Origin: Phycisphaerae bacterium
Lineage (GTDB): Bacteria > Planctomycetota > Phycisphaerae > UBA1845
Direction of reading: 5' to 3'
Assembly (NCBI GenBank): GCA_016929015.1
Contig: JAFGJQ010000467.1
Span: 1-43,952, forward strand
DNA length: 43,952 bases
Shown here: positions 7,841 to 16,446 of the stretch, one piece after another
How the letters are laid out: each line of letters opens with the position of its first letter
Position numbering within the stretch: the stretch's first letter is position 1
Program-made: the position numbers and the translations under genes
Notes under the pieces: generated by a model
The model's database searches: none
Told to the model about the DNA's origin: nothing
What the model saw: only the letters and a program-made list of their open reading frames with translations

Positions 7841-9565
7841 ATGGTTAACGCCGAACTGACCCGGGCCTTCGAACGCATCGCCGACCTGCTGGAGATCATC
7901 GGCGGCGACCGGTTCCGCATCAACTCGTACCGGCGCGTGGCTCGCACGCTCGACGGCCTGGCCGAAGACATCGCCGACCTGGCCGCCCGCGGCGAGCTGA
8001 CCACGCTCCAGGGTGTAGGCAAGGGCACCGCGGAACGCATCGAGCAATTCCTGAAGACCGGCACCATCGACGTGCTGACAGACCTGGAATCCAACCTTCC
8101 GCCCGGGCTGCCCGATCTGCTCTCCATCCCCGGCATGGGTCCCAAGAAGGTGGCCGCCGTCCACCGCGAACTGGGCGTGGGCAACCTCGACGACCTCAAG
8201 AGGGTCATCGCGTCGGGCGAACTGGCGCAACTGGCCGGCTTCGGCGAGACCAGTGTGAAGAAGATCGCCGACGGCATCACGTTCCTGGAGACGTCGAGCG
8301 AGCGCACGCCGCTGGGCATCGCCCGGCCGGTGGCCGACCGCCTGGCCGACGAGGTGAAGAAGATCAAGGGCGTCAAGCGAGTGGCCCTGGCGGGGTCGCT
8401 GCGCCGCGGCGCGGAGACCATCGGCGACGTGGACATTCTCTGCGAGGCGAAGGACGGCCCGGCCGTGATCGAGACTTTCACCCAGGCCAAGGGCGTCAAG
8501 CGGGTGCTGGCCGCCGGCGAGACCAAGGGGTCGGTGACCATCGAGTTGCCCGACCGGCGGGAGCTGCAGGTGGACCTGCGCGTCGTGCCGGCGGAGTCGT
8601 TCGGCGCGGCCCTGCAGTACTTCACGGGCTCCAAGCAGCACAACGTGCGCCTGCGGGAGATGGCCGTCCGGAAAAAGTGGCGGTTGAATGAGTACGGGCT
8701 GTTTGACGGCGACAAGCCCCTCGCCGGCGCAAACGAAGGCGAGATCTACGAGCGGCTGGGGCTGCCTTTCTTCCCGCCGGAGGTGCGCGAGGACCGCGGC
8801 GAGTTCGAGGACCCGTCGTGCGTGGAAAGCCTGGTGTGCCTGGACGACATCCGCGGCGATCTGCACGCACACACGACAGCCAGCGACGGCATCGCCACCA
8901 TCCGGGAAATGGCCGAGGCGGCGAAGGCGTTGGGGTATGAGTACCTGGCCATCACCGATCACTCCAAGAGCAGCGCAATCGCCAACGGGCTGTCCATCCA
9001 GCGGATGGAACAGCACATCGAGGAGATCCGGGCGGCCGGCAAAAAGATCAAGGGCTTTGCGCTGCTGGTCGGCTGCGAGGTGGACATTTTGGCGGACGGC
9101 TCGCTAGACTATCCGGATTCGATCCTGAAGGAATGCGACCTGGTGGTGGCCAGCGTGCATTCCGGGATGCAGGGTGGCAAGAGTTCACCCACCCGGCGCA
9201 CGCTGGCGGCCATGGAGAGCCCATACGTGAACGTCATTGGTCACCCCACCGGCCGGCTGCTGGGCCAGCGCCGGCCCATGGAAATCGACATGGCCGCCGT
9301 GGTGAAGGCCGCGGCCGAGAGCGGGACGGCCCTGGAAGTGAACGCCTCCTGGCAGCGGCTGGACCTGAAGGACGTACACATCCGGCAGGCGATCGACGCG
9401 GGGGCCATGCTGGCCATCTGCACCGACGCGCACAGCACGGGCGGTTTGAGCACGGTGCATTATGGCGTCACCACCGCCCGCCGTGGGCGGGCCGCCCAAA
9501 GCACCATCGTCAACACCCGGTCACTTCAAGACTTGCGCAAATGGCTGGCGGCCAAACGGGCATAG
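7841..9565 (+). CDS. polX: DNA polymerase X family protein with PHP domain
   Basis: The 574-residue enzyme matches the usual bacterial PolX length. N-terminal helix-hairpin-helix motifs (LQGVGKGTAERI, IPGMGPKKVAAV, LAGFGETSVKKI) bind DNA. The polymerase palm has GSLRRGAETIGDVDIL with Asp197 and Asp199, and the third carboxylate Asp245 in LQVDLRV. The PHP domain from about residue 345 has DLHAHTTASDG, ITDHS, GCEVDI, ASVHSGM, IGHPTGR and TDAHS, the full metal-ligand set for 3'-5' exonuclease or phosphoesterase activity. It likely acts in base excision and gap-filling repair. The ATG at 7841 is chosen because the family starts here; the frame is open further upstream but without family sequence. 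It ends 26 bp from the convergent lipoprotein gene. Confidence 0.95.
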   Translation: MVNAELTRAFERIADLLEIIGGDRFRINSYRRVARTLDGLAEDIADLAARGELTTLQGVGKGTAERIEQFLKTGTIDVLTDLESNLPPGLPDLLSIPGMGPKKVAAVHRELGVGNLDDLKRVIASGELAQLAGFGETSVKKIADGITFLETSSERTPLGIARPVADRLADEVKKIKGVKRVALAGSLRRGAETIGDVDILCEAKDGPAVIETFTQAKGVKRVLAAGETKGSVTIELPDRRELQVDLRVVPAESFGAALQYFTGSKQHNVRLREMAVRKKWRLNEYGLFDGDKPLAGANEGEIYERLGLPFFPPEVREDRGEFEDPSCVESLVCLDDIRGDLHAHTTASDGIATIREMAEAAKALGYEYLAITDHSKSSAIANGLSIQRMEQHIEEIRAAGKKIKGFALLVGCEVDILADGSLDYPDSILKECDLVVASVHSGMQGGKSSPTRRTLAAMESPYVNVIGHPTGRLLGQRRPMEIDMAAVVKAAAESGTALEVNASWQRLDLKDVHIRQAIDAGAMLAICTDAHSTGGLSTVHYGVTTARRGRAAQSTIVNTRSLQDLRKWLAAKRA

Positions 9566-9591
9566 GCCGTCCGCGCCGGCACCGCTGACGC

Positions 9592-10158
9592 CTACTCCGT
9601 CTTGGGCTTGGTGTAGTAGTCAGAGGCCCACTTGATCAGCGCCTTGGCCAGGCCCTCGGCCTTGGCTCCGGTGCCCATGCCGACGGTCTTGCCCGTCCGC
9701 CCCAGGGCGTTGCCGGATGCGATCACGTTGCCCGTGTCCTTGTCCACGAGCTGCACCTTCGCGATTACCTGCTCGAGCGGACCGAGCACGTGGTCCGTCA
9801 GGTCCGCCGCTTCGTAGTGCAGGATGGTCACGTGGAACACGGCCGTCTTGCCGGAATCGGCCTTGGGCAGCTCCGACTTGTCCAACTGCTCCTTAAACTT
9901 GACGGGGAACTCGCTCAGGAACGCCGGCGGCACGTGCCGGCCGAAGTCATTCTTCACCTCACCAAGCTCAAAACGCTGGTACGCCTCGAGCCCCTTGCCT
10001 TCCTTTGCGGCGGCTACGGGTTTCTCCTCAAAATACACCCCTTTGGGCCCCATCGCACCCTCGGCGCCTTCGCCGATCAGTCGCCCCATGCAGCCCCCCG
10101 ATGCCAGGGCAGCCCCAAGCAGAACCATCACCCCCACAACCGGTACGGATCGATACAT
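9592..10158 (-). CDS. Outer-membrane-type lipoprotein of unknown function (DUF4410-like)
   Basis: The 188-residue product starts at an ATG (10156-10158 on the complement) with a strong GGGAGGAG ribosome binding site. The N-terminus is a lipoprotein signal (MYRSVPVVGVMVLLGAALAS, then GGC with the lipidated Cys). The mature part (GRHVPPAFLSEFPVKFKEQL... VIAKVQLVDKDTGNVIASGNALG... KAEGLAKALIKWASDYY) resembles periplasmic DUF4410-type or CsgG-adjacent lipoproteins, which share a VQLVDKDTGKVI strand. It is divergent from ilvE and convergent with polX. The family call is tentative; the lipoprotein nature is well supported. Confidence 0.75.
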   Translation of the reverse strand: MYRSVPVVGVMVLLGAALASGGCMGRLIGEGAEGAMGPKGVYFEEKPVAAAKEGKGLEAYQRFELGEVKNDFGRHVPPAFLSEFPVKFKEQLDKSELPKADSGKTAVFHVTILHYEAADLTDHVLGPLEQVIAKVQLVDKDTGNVIASGNALGRTGKTVGMGTGAKAEGLAKALIKWASDYYTKPKTE

Positions 10159-10317
10159 GATTCGCTCCTCCCTTTCTGATGACTTGTGACGGAAGCGGAC
10201 GGCCCGCGCCTCGTCCTCGCCCCCGTCGAGCACCCCGTTTGATGAGTTCAGACCCTGGATTCCACAGTGTACCCACAGCCCGCGGCCGGGCAACCCGCCG
10301 GAGCGGAACCTGCCGTC

Positions 10318-10346
10318 TTGGGCCGCTCCCGCCCGGCCGGTATACT
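10318..10346 (+). promoter_or_regulatory. Candidate sigma-70 promoter of the aminotransferase gene
   Basis: TTGGGC (10318-10323) and TATACT (10341-10346) are separated by 17 bp. The -10 box lies 36 bp before the ATG at 10383, leaving room for the AAAGGAG ribosome binding site. Good spacing and a near-consensus -10 support it; no experimental evidence. Confidence 0.5.
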
Positions 10347-10382
10347 CTGTGGTTTGCGGACCGTGCGAAAGGAGACCTCCGA

Positions 10383-11420
10383 ATGGCAACAGCCAAGGCA
10401 GACCTGGATTGGAAGAACCTCGGGTTCGGCTGGCGCAAGACTGACGCCAACATCCGCTTCACGTTTGGCGACGGGAAGTGGGACGAGGGCGTGCTGGTTT
10501 CAGACGATGTCATCCCGCTGCACATCGGCGCCACGTGCCTGCACTACGGGCAGGAGTGTTTCGAGGGGCTCAAGGCCTACGAGACCAAGTCGGGCGACGT
10601 GGTCGTCTTCCGCATCGAGGAGAACGCCCGCCGCCTGATCCGCTCGTGCGAGCGGATCATGATGGAGCCCGTGCCGGAAGAGATGTTCATCCATGCCGTG
10701 TTCCGCGTGGTGGATGCGAATCGCCGGTTTGTACCGCCGTACGGCACCGGCGGCACGCTCTACATCCGCCCGTTGCTGCTGGGCACCACCGGCGCCATGG
10801 CCCTGCGTCCGTCCGTCGACTACCTCTTCGTGGTTTTCGTGACGCCGGTCGGGCCGTATTTCAAGACGGGGTTTACCCCCGTGGATCTGATTGTCGAGGA
10901 CGACCTGGACCGGGCGGCGCCCCGGGGCGTCGGTCACGTCAAGGTCGGCGGCAACTACGCGGCGGGCATGAAGGCCAGCACGCGGGCCAAGGCAAAGGGC
11001 TACGCGGACGCGCTCTATCTCGACCCGCGAGCCAAACGGTTCATCGACGAGGCCGGCCCCGCCAACTTCTTTGCCATTACGCGGGACCGGCAGTACGTCA
11101 CGCCCGACAGCGAGTCGATTCTGCCGTCCATCACCAACAATTCGCTGATCACCCTGGCCGAGGACATGGGGCTGCGCCCGGTCCGCCGGCCCGTGGATGT
11201 CGAGGAGATCTTCGAGTTTGCCGAAGCGGGCTGCTGCGGAACGGCCGCGGTGATTACACCCGTCAAGTCCATCACGTACCGCGATCGCGTCGTGGTTTAC
11301 TGTCAGGACGGCCGGCCGGGTCCGGTTTGCACGGACCTCTACCAGCGCCTGACCGCGATCCAGTGCGGCGACGCCCCGGACCCCTACGGCTGGGTGCGCC
11401 GCGTGCCGGAGTGCGGCTGA
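10383..11420 (+). CDS. ilvE: Branched-chain amino acid aminotransferase (class IV)
   Basis: The 345-residue PLP enzyme catalyses the last step of Leu, Ile and Val synthesis (and the first of their breakdown), transferring the amino group between branched 2-oxo acids and glutamate. Type II BCAT features are LHYGQECFEGLKAYE, the arginine-rich RIEENARRLIRSCERI segment, the PLP lysine in GHVKVGGNYAAGM, and the phosphate-binding EAGCCGTAAVITPV. Start at the ATG at 10383 with AAAGGAG at 10368-10374; the frame upstream gives no family sequence. It is monocistronic by spacing: the next gene has its own promoter. Confidence 0.95.
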   Translation: MATAKADLDWKNLGFGWRKTDANIRFTFGDGKWDEGVLVSDDVIPLHIGATCLHYGQECFEGLKAYETKSGDVVVFRIEENARRLIRSCERIMMEPVPEEMFIHAVFRVVDANRRFVPPYGTGGTLYIRPLLLGTTGAMALRPSVDYLFVVFVTPVGPYFKTGFTPVDLIVEDDLDRAAPRGVGHVKVGGNYAAGMKASTRAKAKGYADALYLDPRAKRFIDEAGPANFFAITRDRQYVTPDSESILPSITNNSLITLAEDMGLRPVRRPVDVEEIFEFAEAGCCGTAAVITPVKSITYRDRVVVYCQDGRPGPVCTDLYQRLTAIQCGDAPDPYGWVRRVPECG

Positions 11421-11537
11421 GCGCACCTGACTTGCGTGTCGGATACGGGCCGAACCCCCGTGCGCCGCACGTGGGCATCTTTGCCCGCATCCGGCGCATC
11501 ATGCCTTCCTTTTGGGCGTTTTTGGGCTTCTGCGTTT

Positions 11538-11567
11538 TTGCGTTTTTGCGTTTCTCTCCGCTATAAT
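11538..11567 (+). promoter_or_regulatory. Candidate promoter giving a near-leaderless cmk transcript
   Basis: TTGCGT (11538-11543) and a perfect TATAAT (11562-11567) are 18 bp apart. The cmk ATG begins only 12 bp after the -10 box (11579), so transcription would start about 4-6 nt before the start codon. There is no ribosome binding site in that interval. The promoter sits in a low-complexity run of GCGTTTTT units at 11508-11555. Confidence 0.6.
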
Positions 11568-11578
11568 CCGCCCCCGAC

Positions 11579-12247
11579 ATGATCATCACCATCGACGGCA
11601 ACGCCGGCTCGGGAAAATCGACGGCGGCTCGCAAGCTGGCGGGCCGGCTGAACATCGCCTATCTGGACACCGGGGCCATGTACCGGGCCATCGCCTGGGC
11701 GGCCCTGGAGCACGGCGTGGACTTCGACGATCCGGAGGCGCTTGCGGCGATCGCCCGCGAGGTGAGCCTGGAGGTGGATTGCGGCCCCACGCACACCCGT
11801 GTGAAGATCGACGGCCGCGACGTGACGGAAGCGATCCGCACGATGGAGGTCAACCGGCACACGTCTGCCGTGGCGCGGAACCAGCCCATCCGCGACCTGC
11901 TGGTGGAGAAGCAGCGTCAGATCGGCCGGCACCTGGGCGCGCTGGTCACGGAAGGCCGGGACCAGGGGTCCGTGGTCTTTCCGGACGCCGACGTGAAGTT
12001 CGTGATGGAGGCCTCGCTGGACAAGCGGACGGAACGCCGTCACGCGGAGCTGGTGGCCGACGGCGAGGAGGTGGACATCGCGGAAGTGCGCCGCAACCTG
12101 GATTCCCGCGACGCCACCGACGCGCGGCAGTGGGCGGCTCTCTACGCGCCCGGCGCCGCGATTCGCATCGATACCAGCCACATGAGCATTGCCCAGGTGG
12201 TGGACCGGCTGCTCGCGCATATCCGGCAATTGAAGCACGGCATGTAG
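11579..12247 (+). CDS. cmk: Cytidylate kinase
   Basis: The 222-residue enzyme phosphorylates CMP and dCMP to the diphosphates in the cytoplasm. The P-loop is IDGNAGSGKST near residue 5, followed by LDTGAMYRAIAW, the classical CMK signature. DVTEAIRT and TEGRDQGSVVFPDADVKFVM carry the substrate-binding and lid regions. Length fits the family. The start is fixed by the family N-terminus MIITIDG. It lacks a Shine-Dalgarno sequence and lies directly behind a TATAAT box, so translation may start on a near-leaderless message. Confidence 0.95.
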   Translation: MIITIDGNAGSGKSTAARKLAGRLNIAYLDTGAMYRAIAWAALEHGVDFDDPEALAAIAREVSLEVDCGPTHTRVKIDGRDVTEAIRTMEVNRHTSAVARNQPIRDLLVEKQRQIGRHLGALVTEGRDQGSVVFPDADVKFVMEASLDKRTERRHAELVADGEEVDIAEVRRNLDSRDATDARQWAALYAPGAAIRIDTSHMSIAQVVDRLLAHIRQLKHGM

Positions 12248-12445
12248 GCATGGCGCGGGCCGCACCCGCAATCCAAGGGACCCGCCGCGGCGGGCAGGCT
12301 CCGGGAGAGAGAGCTTGCGCCGGTGGCTTCGTGGGAATCTGCGTGGGGCCGGTCCGGAGCCGCCTTCTGACGCGCGTCCTTTACCTCCGCCTCGGCTATG
12401 TGTACTCTTGTTTCAGTATCTTCTGAAACCGTCGGAGATCACGCC

Positions 12446-12991
12446 ATGTCGCCGTCGGGCTATCGGGAATCGCGGGAGCTGTTCGTCCGCCGCTGGGGGG
12501 AAATGGGCGCCACATGGGGGATCAGCCGGACCATGGCGGAGATCCACGCCCTTCTGTTTACGGCCACGGAGCCGCTGTGCACGGACGACATCATGGCCGC
12601 CCTGAACATTTCGCGGGGCAACGCCAGCATGAACGTACGGGAGTTGCTGAACTGGGGTCTGATCCACCGCGTGCACACGCGGGAAGACCGCAGGATCTAC
12701 TTTCAGGCCGAGTGCGACGTCTGGGAGATGTTTCGGACCATCAGTCGCGAGCGGCAGCGGCGTGAGGTGGAGCCGATCATCGAGACCATTGAGCGCTGCC
12801 GGTTGATGGTGGACGCGCAGCCCCGAACGCACGACGCCGACGAGCGCCGACGAGCCCAGATCTATACGAAGCGACTGGAGGAGATGCGCGATTTTCTGCA
12901 TATGACCAACAGCGCCTCCGCCCTGTTGGCCAGGGCCGGCAAGGGAAACCTCCGCCGCGCCCTCAAGCTGCTGAGCAAGGCGATCCGGTAG
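12446..12991 (+). CDS. GbsR/MarR-family transcriptional regulator
   Basis: The 181-residue cytoplasmic protein has a winged-helix domain of the COG1510 (GbsR) type: WGISRTMAEIHALLF, DDIMAALNISRGNASMNVRE with the recognition helix, and RVHTREDRRIYFQAECDVWE for the wing. A helical C-terminus (MFRTISRERQRREVEPIIET) probably mediates dimerisation. Relatives control osmoprotectant or envelope genes, but no target is apparent here. The ATG at 12446 follows GGAG at 12434-12437. A TGTACT box at 12401 with TTTACC upstream may be its promoter, though the 15-bp spacing is short. Confidence 0.87.
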   Translation: MSPSGYRESRELFVRRWGEMGATWGISRTMAEIHALLFTATEPLCTDDIMAALNISRGNASMNVRELLNWGLIHRVHTREDRRIYFQAECDVWEMFRTISRERQRREVEPIIETIERCRLMVDAQPRTHDADERRRAQIYTKRLEEMRDFLHMTNSASALLARAGKGNLRRALKLLSKAIR

Positions 12992-13143
12992 GGAGGAGCG
13001 CGTGGTGCGGACGGTGGCCGCGACCGACGTGGCCTGGCGATTCCGGCGGGGAGTTCGTCGTCTGAATCAGGTTGCCGTACCGGTGGCGGGAATGACGGCG
13101 GTACAGAAGAGGTGACGGTGCGGCGGTTGTGGGAGGGCGGCCG

Positions 13144-14043
13144 ATGTCAACCGATAGGCCATTTCGGATCGTTCATCTGTCGGATCTGCATCTGACGCGC
13201 GATGACGGCTCGGCACGCAGTGAGCCGAAGTTGTTCGGGGCGCTGCGGGGAATGAATGAAGCGTTCCGGACGATCGTGCGGTCACGGGCGGTGCAGAGCG
13301 CGAACTACGTCATCGTTACGGGGGATGTGACGGACCGGGGGGACCTGGCGTCGTGGGAGGTGTTCTGGGAGGCCGTTCGCGGGGCCGGGCTTATGGATCG
13401 AATGGCTGTCCTGCCGGGGAACCATGATGTGTGCCACCTGGGGCTGGCACGGCTGCCCGATCGGGACTTCCGGAAGATCGACCTGCAGCGGGCGGTGGCG
13501 GGGCTGAAGCTGGGGTGCCGACTGACAAAGCTTCCTTGGGTGGTGAGGCCCGATCCGCGGGTGGCGGTGTTCGGGCTCAATTCGAACAACCTGGGAAATC
13601 TCAGCGTGGCGACCAACGCCCTGGGCGAGGTGCGGTACTACCAGCTCAAGAGCCTGGCCAGCCGGCTCTATCAGAACCGGGACGTGCCGGTGAAGATCGT
13701 GGCGCTGCATCACAGTCCGAACATTCCGATGGTCGAGACGGCCCGGCGTCGGCGGCAGCGGCCGTTCGGTCCGCTCGAACGACTGGCGTTCCAGATTCCC
13801 GAGGATCAGCGGCACGGGTTGATGTTGTTGTGCGTGGCCCATCGGGTGCGACTGGTGCTGCACGGCCACTTGCACATGAGAGAAGATCGGCGGATCAGCG
13901 GCGTTCGGATCGTAGGCGCTCCGGCTTCCACGGAGCCGCTGCGCCAAAGCGGAGAAGCGAAGGAGCATGGGTTCTACGTGTACACAGTGCAGAGGGAAGG
14001 GCAGCGTGTGAGTTGCCGGTTCGAGACGGTGAGGGTGGGCTGA
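13144..14043 (+). CDS. Calcineurin-like metallophosphoesterase
   Basis: The 299-residue protein contains all blocks of the metallophosphoesterase fold in order: HLSDLHLT (D-X-H), VIVTGDVTDRGD (GD), VLPGNHDVC (GNHD), IVALHHSPN (H) and VLHGHLHMRED (GHxH). These bind two metals and hydrolyse phosphomono- or diesters. There is no signal peptide, so it acts in the cytoplasm. The ATG at 13144 follows GGGAGGG at 13131-13137. It resembles the 3',5'-cyclic-nucleotide phosphodiesterase CpdA/Icc group in layout, but the substrate is not determined. It converges on the hydrogenase operon, 178 bp away. Confidence 0.9.
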   Translation: MSTDRPFRIVHLSDLHLTRDDGSARSEPKLFGALRGMNEAFRTIVRSRAVQSANYVIVTGDVTDRGDLASWEVFWEAVRGAGLMDRMAVLPGNHDVCHLGLARLPDRDFRKIDLQRAVAGLKLGCRLTKLPWVVRPDPRVAVFGLNSNNLGNLSVATNALGEVRYYQLKSLASRLYQNRDVPVKIVALHHSPNIPMVETARRRRQRPFGPLERLAFQIPEDQRHGLMLLCVAHRVRLVLHGHLHMREDRRISGVRIVGAPASTEPLRQSGEAKEHGFYVYTVQREGQRVSCRFETVRVG

Positions 14044-14221
14044 ACCGGCCGGCGGCAAGCGAATCCGGGCGGCCGAAGCCGACGCGACGGTTGAAACGTC
14101 GCTTGTTGATACGGGGACGCAGCCGGTCTTTTTCTCCAGTGGGTCATTGCGGTCGGGGGGGGTGTGACGCGCGCGGGCTGCCTCCGGCCAGGTCCCATCG
14201 CCCCTTGGCGAAGCGGAGGAA

Positions 14222-15028
14222 TCACGAGCCGGTGAAGGCGGCCTGGAAGGCGGCAAAATCGGCGAGGTCCACGTCCTCGTCTTCGTCCAGGTCTGCCCGA
14301 CGGAATGCGTCGGGCGTGCAGTACATCGGCGGGGTGGAAACGCCGGGGCCCGAAAGACATTCCTGAAATGACAGGTAATCGGACAGGTCCACGGCCCCGT
14401 CGTCGTTCAGGTCGCCGTGGATGCCCACCCGCACGTAAACATGCTCGTCCGCGTAAAACAGGCTGCGGTCGCTTGCTCTTCGACCCGCGACGGCGAACAC
14501 CAGGTCGTAATAGTCAATCGCGGCGGTCGGCCCGACCTCCAGGTGGAAGACAAAGAGCGTCGGCCCCAGGCCCCATGTGTACGCAATGACGGGGTCGGTG
14601 TAGTAGTACGCCTGCTCGCCCCATTCCGGCCAATCGCAGTCGCCCGTGTATTCCAGGACTCCGCCGTTCTCCACGCCGGCGAACCGAAGGCGGCGCAGCT
14701 CAACCGCATATGTGTCGTCCGGCGCCAGATTGGTCAACTCGATAACCAGCGTCCGGGTCCGGTCCGGCGAGGTGCGGAATGTCGGTAGAGGCCCGCGATC
14801 CGGCGCGCCGGTGGCGGATTCATCCGGATCCAGCAAGCCGTCCGCATCGATGACGGCCAGCGAGTCGGTCTGCCATTGGCCGTGGCAGCTCAGGCAGTTC
14901 GCCCCCCAGGCGGGTTCGGCCATCGCGGGGGTGGTGACGGCGACCAGAACGATCATCGAGAGCATCGGCAAGGTGCCGCCGACGCGCGTCGTCCGAAGGC
15001 CCTGCCATGCCGAAGGTCTGCGGCTCAT
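14222..15028 (-). CDS. Secreted single-haem CXXCH protein with C-terminal dockerin-like repeats
   Basis: The last gene of the hydrogenase operon overlaps the large-subunit stop codon by ATGA (15025-15028). The product of 268 residues has an export signal (LPMLSMIVLVAVTTPAMA) followed at once by ANCLSCHGQW, a single c-type haem site. The middle is beta-rich (LVIELTNLAPDDTYAVELRR, TLFVFHLEVG). The C-terminus carries two calcium-binding dockerin-like loops, GDLNDDGAVDLSDYLSFQEC and ADLDEDEDVDLADFAAFQAA, the style frequent in Phycisphaerae. It probably sits outside the inner membrane and may transfer electrons to or from the hydrogenase or anchor it to other secreted proteins. No characterised homologue is recognised. 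Confidence 0.8.
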   Translation of the reverse strand: MSRRPSAWQGLRTTRVGGTLPMLSMIVLVAVTTPAMAEPAWGANCLSCHGQWQTDSLAVIDADGLLDPDESATGAPDRGPLPTFRTSPDRTRTLVIELTNLAPDDTYAVELRRLRFAGVENGGVLEYTGDCDWPEWGEQAYYYTDPVIAYTWGLGPTLFVFHLEVGPTAAIDYYDLVFAVAGRRASDRSLFYADEHVYVRVGIHGDLNDDGAVDLSDYLSFQECLSGPGVSTPPMYCTPDAFRRADLDEDEDVDLADFAAFQAAFTGS

Positions 15029-16443
15029 CGGCTCACCTGCCTTCCCGGGCGGACGGCGTGGACGGCACAGGCCAGGCACGGGTCGAACGAGTGGACCACG
15101 CGAAGCACCTCGCTGGGTTGCGAAAGATCGTCGAGCGGCACGCCGACGAGGGCCGCCTCAATCGGCCCGGGCACGCCCGCATCGTCACGGGGCGAGGCGT
15201 TCCAGTTGGTGGGCGTGATGACTTGGTAGCGGCTGATCACGCCGTCCTCGATGCTCAGCCAGTGGCCCAGGCCGCCGCGTGGGGCCTCGGTCAGCCCGAC
15301 GCCCGCGGTGGTTTGCGGAACGCTGCCCGGCTGGACCACCGGGGCGCCCGGCACAAGTTCGTCCAGCCAGCCATTCATGGCATTGGCGAGTTTCATCGCC
15401 TCCTGCGCCCGGGCCAGAATGCGGTCCATGGCGGAAATGCCGCGGGTGTACTCGCCGTTGACGGTCATGCGGGCGAGCGGGCCGAGCTCGTACGGCGTGG
15501 TTCCGTAACGAGGGGCCTTCAGCCACGAGTATCCGTCGGGTCTGTCGCGGTCCGGCTCCGTCAGGCCGACGGACGGGTGTCGGTTGCCGCTGGCCGGCGT
15601 GTACCACGAGCGCGCCACCTGCTCCGTAATCTGCTGTGGGTCCGTCGCGGCCGGTGTGCCGTTGACGCGCCGCCCGCGGGCGAAAAGCTTGCTTGTTCCC
15701 CCGGCGTTCAGGTCAAACGCGCCGAACGTCAGCAGGTTTCCGCCGCCCTGGCCGAGTTGGGAATACGCGGGGAACGCGGTTGCCAGCAGATTGGCGTCCG
15801 GCAGGTAGACGTTCTGGATGAACGCGCGCAGCTCGTTCAGCAGCGTGCGGAAGGCCGCGACGTTCTCCGCGCTGACCTGCTGCGTACACCCGCCCGCCAC
15901 GAACGACCCGACACACGGCAGTTTTCCCGCGAAGATCGCGCCCATCTGGTGGGCCTTGCGGCGCGCGGTGAAGGCCGAAACGTAGTGCTGCACGAGCGTG
16001 GCCGCCGCGGCCCCGCCGATGAGGTCCGGGCGAACGTAGCGAGGCGTCCAGGGTGACGCGTCGAGCAGCCCCGTCGTATCGATGAAGTCCGGCAGCGACA
16101 GGTGATAAAAGTGCAGTACGTGCGACTGGATGTAGTTCGCGCCCAGCACGAGGTTCCGCAGATTTCGCCCGTTGTCCGGGGCGACAATCCCAAACGCATC
16201 CTCCAGGGCCAGGCAGGCGGCCAACGCGTGCGAGACCGGGCAAACGCCGCAGATGCGCTGGGTGTACAGGGCGGCGTCGCGCGGGTCGCGCCCGGCCAGC
16301 ACGATCTCAAATCCGCGGAACATGGTGCCCGCACAGCGGGCCTCCGTCACCTGCTGCTGCCCCCCCACGGTGTCGACGGTCACCTGGATCTCCAGGTGCC
16401 CTTCGATGCGGGTGACGGGATCGATGGTCAGGGTCGTGGGCAT
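15025..16443 (-). CDS. [NiFe] hydrogenase large (catalytic) subunit
   Basis: The 472-residue subunit binds the Ni-Fe centre. The N-terminal L1 motif is RICGVCPVSH (Cys65, Cys68) and the C-terminal L2 motif is DPCLACAVH (Cys456, Cys459, His462); all four nickel ligands are cysteine, so it is not itself a NiFeSe enzyme. RIEGHLEIQV and MFRGFE agree with the uptake-type group 1 enzymes. Ten residues (AVRPGRQVSR) follow His462 and are expected to be cut off by a maturation protease, which is not encoded in this window, nor are hyp genes. It follows the small-subunit gene by 3 nt and is exported with it. Confidence 0.95.
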   Translation of the reverse strand: MPTTLTIDPVTRIEGHLEIQVTVDTVGGQQQVTEARCAGTMFRGFEIVLAGRDPRDAALYTQRICGVCPVSHALAACLALEDAFGIVAPDNGRNLRNLVLGANYIQSHVLHFYHLSLPDFIDTTGLLDASPWTPRYVRPDLIGGAAAATLVQHYVSAFTARRKAHQMGAIFAGKLPCVGSFVAGGCTQQVSAENVAAFRTLLNELRAFIQNVYLPDANLLATAFPAYSQLGQGGGNLLTFGAFDLNAGGTSKLFARGRRVNGTPAATDPQQITEQVARSWYTPASGNRHPSVGLTEPDRDRPDGYSWLKAPRYGTTPYELGPLARMTVNGEYTRGISAMDRILARAQEAMKLANAMNGWLDELVPGAPVVQPGSVPQTTAGVGLTEAPRGGLGHWLSIEDGVISRYQVITPTNWNASPRDDAGVPGPIEAALVGVPLDDLSQPSEVLRVVHSFDPCLACAVHAVRPGRQVSR

Positions 16444-16446
16444 GGC

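Noticed and set aside
15025-15090. NiFeSe hydrogenase
   Set aside because: The L2 motif is DPCLACAVH with Cys codons and no in-frame TGA, so the large subunit itself is an ordinary [NiFe] type.
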